A DNA stretch of 64,000 nucleotides from Catenovulum sediminis. GTDB taxonomy: Bacteria; Pseudomonadota; Gammaproteobacteria; Enterobacterales; Alteromonadaceae. The stretch is from the NCBI RefSeq assembly GCF_040270295.1, contig NZ_JBELOE010000200.1, one strand, 5' to 3'. The translations under genes were made by a program, and so were the position numbers. Below, piece after piece: positions 63,814-64,000 of this stretch; position 1 is the first letter of the stretch, and each line of letters opens with the position of its first letter. The notes beneath the pieces were generated by a model. The model saw only the letters and a list, made by a program, of their open reading frames with translations, was not told the DNA's origin and did no database searches.

Positions 63814-64000
63814 TGTCAAAGTATTTATCTGTCGTTTATAACGAAAATGCCCGCCCGTATACAAATTACCCACAAAAACTGTGTCATTACCTATTTCAAA
63901 CTTTTGATTTTAAACCTGGAATGAAATTACTCGAGCCTGGCTGTGGGCGTGGAGAGTTCATTAGACATTTTAAAAATTTAGGACTGGATGTAACTGGCAT
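63813..64000 (+). CDS. SAM-dependent methyltransferase (partial, runs off the window)
   Basis: GTG at 63813 overlaps the preceding stop by one base, and the frame stays open to the edge. Within the first 62 residues, MKLLEPGCGRGEFIRHF is motif I of a class I methyltransferase. It is probably part of the same sugar operon. Confidence 0.75.
   Translation, partial: MSKYLSVVYNENARPYTNYPQKLCHYLFQTFDFKPGMKLLEPGCGRGEFIRHFKNLGLDVTG

Noticed and set aside
1..64000. Prophage, transposon or tRNA genes
   Set aside because: I saw no integrase, transposase, phage structural gene or tRNA cloverleaf on either strand, though a covariance-model scan was not possible.

Overview
The window looks like chromosomal DNA of a marine gammaproteobacterium of the Alteromonadales (Alteromonas/Catenovulum/Shewanella-like). 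I infer this from the AT-leaning base composition, the polar-flagellum gene order (flhA-flhF-flhG-fliA-cheY-cheZ-cheA-cheB-parC-parP-cheW-DUF2802), the RNase E, RluC, YceD-RpmF-PlsX-FabHDG-AcpP-FabF order and the presence of RraB. I cannot name a genus from the sequence alone. No tRNA, rRNA, transposase, integrase or prophage gene was seen.

Region 1 (1-13186) is a plus-strand flagellar and chemotaxis operon. It covers export gate FlhA behind a good sigma-54 type promoter, the FlhF/FlhG pair for flagellar position and number, the flagellar sigma factor FliA, and CheY, CheZ, CheA and CheB. It ends with a ParA-like ATPase and a CheW-like ParP partner that would place the array at the pole, then CheW and a DUF2802 protein. 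CheA carries three copies of an acidic motif in front of its dimerisation domain.

Region 2 (13187-36046) is housekeeping. It holds a secreted cytochrome c/PQQ sugar dehydrogenase fusion, rne on the minus strand with a long leader, rluC, a HAD phosphatase, maf, the yceD-rpmF-plsX-fab cluster, acpP, fabF, pabC, mltG, tmk, holB, pilZ, tatD, topoisomerase IV parC, plsC, rraB and a beta carbonic anhydrase.

Region 3 (36191-46122) begins with a consensus sigma-28 promoter and one short flagellin gene, followed by flaG, fliD, fliS and a FliT-like gene. It runs directly into a pseudaminic acid pathway: pseB, pseC, pseF, a GT9-like glycosyltransferase, pseI and pseG. A 1.3 kb array of about ten palindromic repeat units (46123-47409) separates pseG from the last pathway gene, pseH.

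Region 4 (47487-64000) is the accessory and most unusual part. After pseH comes a tightly coupled module of acyl carrier protein, short-chain reductase, acyl-activating ligase, LuxE-like acyl-protein synthetase and LuxC-like acyl reductase, with no luciferase. Next is a 1196-residue DUF115/Maf-type flagellin glycosyltransferase with an internal duplication. The rest is a second sugar-building set: a sugar-1-phosphate nucleotidyltransferase, a CBS-GHMP sugar kinase fusion, a NeuB-type synthase fused to a second TIM barrel, a free sugar-phosphate isomerase-like protein, a second CMP-sugar synthetase, a class III aminotransferase, a VOC protein and a truncated methyltransferase. I infer that regions 3 and 4 make and attach two or more nonulosonic-acid-like sugars to the flagellin, with an acyl or aldehyde-derived decoration supplied by the Lux-like module.
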